Positions 50,389-52,164 of a stretch of DNA of 52,164 bases are shown in pieces. A program made the translations under genes and the position numbers. Origin of the DNA: an uncultured Granulosicoccaceae bacterium (GTDB taxonomy: Bacteria; Pseudomonadota; Gammaproteobacteria; Granulosicoccales; Granulosicoccaceae); NCBI GenBank assembly GCA_937931165.1, contig CALHCI010000118.1, positions 1 through 52,164 on the forward strand, in the 5' to 3' direction. How positions within the stretch are numbered: the stretch's first letter is position 1; each line of letters starts with the position of its first letter. The notes under the pieces were generated by a model. That model worked only from the letters and a program-made list of their open reading frames with translations. It searched no databases and had not been told where the DNA came from.

Positions 50389-52164
50389 ATGCCCGAGTTA
50401 ATCGCCGATCTGCCCGCGGTTGCCATTCTATTACCTGCAGCCTCCGTTTACGTGCTGTGGGCCTTGTTCCACTGGCTTTTCACCACGCCGGAAGATGGCC
50501 ATGAATCAGGTGAAACGAGCGGGACAGACCAGGCGCTCGGCGGCGCTTCCGACAACGCAGAAAGTGCACTACCCACCAACCAGTGGATGACCAGACAAGC
50601 GAGTCTGGACCACCCGTCTGGAGCTACCCTCGGCAATTTAACAACGACTGGTGCGCTGCCCACCGGGCAGGCCCGGGAACTGCAAAATGTCCCAGCAGGG
50701 AAACGCCCAAACGCCGATGACACCGGCCTGGAACAATCTGAACTCGCACCAACCGCCAAACTCACCGGTGGAAGCGCTTTCCGGCCAACTGATCTGCCGC
50801 ACGCTGCGACCGACACAAAGCAAACCGCTGGTGCGAACATCGGCGGTAGAGCTTCAGCAACGGGGCAGGCAGTGTCCAGCAGCTCTGTTGCTGAATTTAC
50901 CTCTACAGGCAGCGTGGACAACACTGTTACACCATCAGGTCACAAAACAAAACTGCCTGGATCAACAACAGATCGATTAAGTACGCCGCTGGCTGATCAA
51001 CAGGTCTTTACCAACAGCACTCCCGGTGCTGACAGTTCTTACCCGCTGGCACAAAGTAAAGGCACTCAAAACGGTATCGCCGCCAGCGGATCAATATCAG
51101 ACCCGGAGGAAGATTCGTCTCAACAACGTAAAGACAACACATCACCCCGGCAACCAACGGAAACAGAACACAGTCGTCGTATTGGGAATCCCGCTGATAC
51201 GCAGGCGACTGGTACGCATGAGAGTGGTGCGCAAGCGAGTGGTACGCAGGCGAGTGGCTGGCAATCGAGTGCTACAGATTCAGCTGCAACAACAAGTCAG
51301 AAACAACCTCACACAACTAATGCTGCAGGCACCGCTGCTGCAGTTTCCGCTAAAGCCGGGATCGATAAAACAGCAACACCATCGGGCGACAAAACAAATC
51401 TGTCTGCGTCCCCGGCGAGTCGTTTGAGCAAACCACTTCCTGATCAACAAGTCCTCACCAGCAGTGCTCCCGGTGCTAACAAACCGAACCCGCTAACAAC
51501 GAGTACCGCCACTAAAAACGCAGCGCGGGTTGCGGCCAGAGGAGCAGTGCCACCATCTACTCAGGTAGAAAGTTCATCACAGACACACAAAAATACACCA
51601 TCATCCCGGCAACCCACGGGGTCAGATAATAATACCGGGCGTACTGAAAATTCAGACGCTACTCAGTCAACTACCGCCCCACAAAACGCTGGTGTCGAAG
51701 CCCGACACTTTGGCAATACCGCTATTGTCGGAAACAGCGGTCGCTCCGTTTTGTCCGACGCGGGGCAATCAGCCAACTCGGGTCAGTCTGATAACAAAAC
51801 AAACGAAGCCAGGAAAAACAGCAATCAACTGGCAGCCAATAAGAGCACCTCGGACAGCCCGACTGCCAATAGCGAAGCAGGACGTTCTTCCTCATCCAAT
51901 GACCCGAAAGCCGGACAACAGGCCTCTGCTAAATCAACTCAGACAAACCATGATGGAGTTGTAGCAAAGCGCGACACAGCAGTGAGTAGCAATACAAACG
52001 GTAACCATCAGACAGCGCCCAATACACAGCTTAAAAACAGCGAAACAGAAGCTTCAGCTAATCCACTAGCAAGCCCGGCAACACAAACACCTTTGGCAGG
52101 AACTGACGATTTCGGCAACAGCAATCTAACCGCCGCTTCAAACAAATATAATGCACAGAGCCCG
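50389..52164 (+). CDS. Long low-complexity membrane-anchored ORF, 3' end beyond window
   Basis: An ATG at 50389, with GGGAA 7 nt upstream, opens a frame without a stop through the last base, 592 codons. The N-terminus has one hydrophobic segment, AVAILLPAASVYVLWALFHWLF, near residues 10-32. The remainder is almost all Ser, Thr, Ala, Gly, Asn, Gln, Lys and Pro, mucin- or stalk-like, with no Cys seen. Two imperfect copies of a roughly 100-residue block occur 149 codons apart (from about 50914 and 51361), with TPSG-KT, P-DQQV and RQPT in common. The C-terminal domain, if any, is beyond the window. Function unknown. Confidence 0.75.
   Translation, partial: MPELIADLPAVAILLPAASVYVLWALFHWLFTTPEDGHESGETSGTDQALGGASDNAESALPTNQWMTRQASLDHPSGATLGNLTTTGALPTGQARELQNVPAGKRPNADDTGLEQSELAPTAKLTGGSAFRPTDLPHAATDTKQTAGANIGGRASATGQAVSSSSVAEFTSTGSVDNTVTPSGHKTKLPGSTTDRLSTPLADQQVFTNSTPGADSSYPLAQSKGTQNGIAASGSISDPEEDSSQQRKDNTSPRQPTETEHSRRIGNPADTQATGTHESGAQASGTQASGWQSSATDSAATTSQKQPHTTNAAGTAAAVSAKAGIDKTATPSGDKTNLSASPASRLSKPLPDQQVLTSSAPGANKPNPLTTSTATKNAARVAARGAVPPSTQVESSSQTHKNTPSSRQPTGSDNNTGRTENSDATQSTTAPQNAGVEARHFGNTAIVGNSGRSVLSDAGQSANSGQSDNKTNEARKNSNQLAANKSTSDSPTANSEAGRSSSSNDPKAGQQASAKSTQTNHDGVVAKRDTAVSSNTNGNHQTAPNTQLKNSETEASANPLASPATQTPLAGTDDFGNSNLTAASNKYNAQSP
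50914..51660 (+). repeat. Imperfect in-frame duplication of about 300 nt, copies 447 nt apart
   Basis: ACACCATCAGGT at 50929 and ACACCATCGGGC at 51376, then matching GATCAACAGGTC/GATCAACAAGTC and CCCCGGCAACCAACGG/TCCCGGCAACCCACGG. The offset of 447 nt (149 codons) increases to 456 nt at the end through a 3-codon insertion. Confidence 0.75.

Noticed and set aside
50448..50924. 158-codon open frame on the minus strand at the right end
   Set aside because: Antisense shadow of the long low-complexity plus-strand frame; composition mirrors it.
50651..51964. Three plus-strand open frames inside the large ORF (50651-50980, 51026-51427, 51692-51964)
   Set aside because: They are other-frame shadows of the 592-codon frame starting at 50389, which has an RBS and a membrane segment.

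Overview
The window looks like chromosomal DNA of a free-living, probably marine, heterotrophic gammaproteobacterium. The evidence is a full recCBD cluster, thiBPQ under a TPP riboswitch, FadL and a Pla-1/cef-type lipase, Pseudomonas-style type IV minor pilins, a DctPQM TRAP system and many Tat or Sec exported proteins. I cannot name the genus. I see no tRNA, rRNA, CRISPR array, insertion sequence or prophage.

Layout. 1-6940: an ebo cluster (eboD, cut by the left edge, then eboA-eboB-idi; eboF on the minus strand; eboE-eboC), a partly understood pathway linked to metabolite traffic, with an isopentenyl-diphosphate isomerase gene translationally coupled into it. 7130-11934: a Tat-exported TRAP transporter (dctP-dctQ-dctM), an amidase and a small membrane protein. 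11981-16221: thiamine salvage, with a thiamine pyrophosphokinase gene divergent from riboswitch-controlled thiBPQ. 16252-18319: an MFS permease and a repeat-rich lipoprotein. 18396-22085: fadL, a lipase and a small membrane protein in one minus-strand operon, which couples lipid hydrolysis to fatty-acid uptake. 22274-30968: recC-recB-recD with 4-nt overlaps. 31041-33050: a HyuA-type hydantoinase/oxoprolinase subunit with no HyuB beside it. 33322-39505: eleven-odd kilobases of context narrow down to ten pilin-like genes: two convergent minor-pilin operons (fimT-pilV-pilW-pilX, and fimT-pilV-pilW-pilX-pilE) plus a separate pilE-like pilin, with no pilY1. 39582-48592: a cold-shock protein with a long leader, a GlxA-type AraC regulator, a ferredoxin-NADP reductase-like flavoprotein, a Trm112-like protein, two exported proteins (one of unknown function, one a YcbK-like M15 protein), a GNAT acetyltransferase, a glycerate 2-kinase and a YgiQ radical SAM protein. 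48605-52164: an exported protein with two CBM10-like GWGWEN modules, and a long Ser/Thr/Ala/Gln-rich membrane-anchored ORF that runs off the right edge.

Most genes are ordinary housekeeping or accessory genes in tight operons with overlapping stop/start codons. The most interesting parts are the ebo-idi cluster, the duplicated minor-pilin operons, the two-state leader of thiB, and the large low-complexity ORF at the right end. Several starts were moved from the longest possible ORF using ribosome-binding sites and signal peptides: lipase, hyuA, both fimT genes, pilV2, the pilE at 39089, the glycerate kinase and the secreted protein at 42481.
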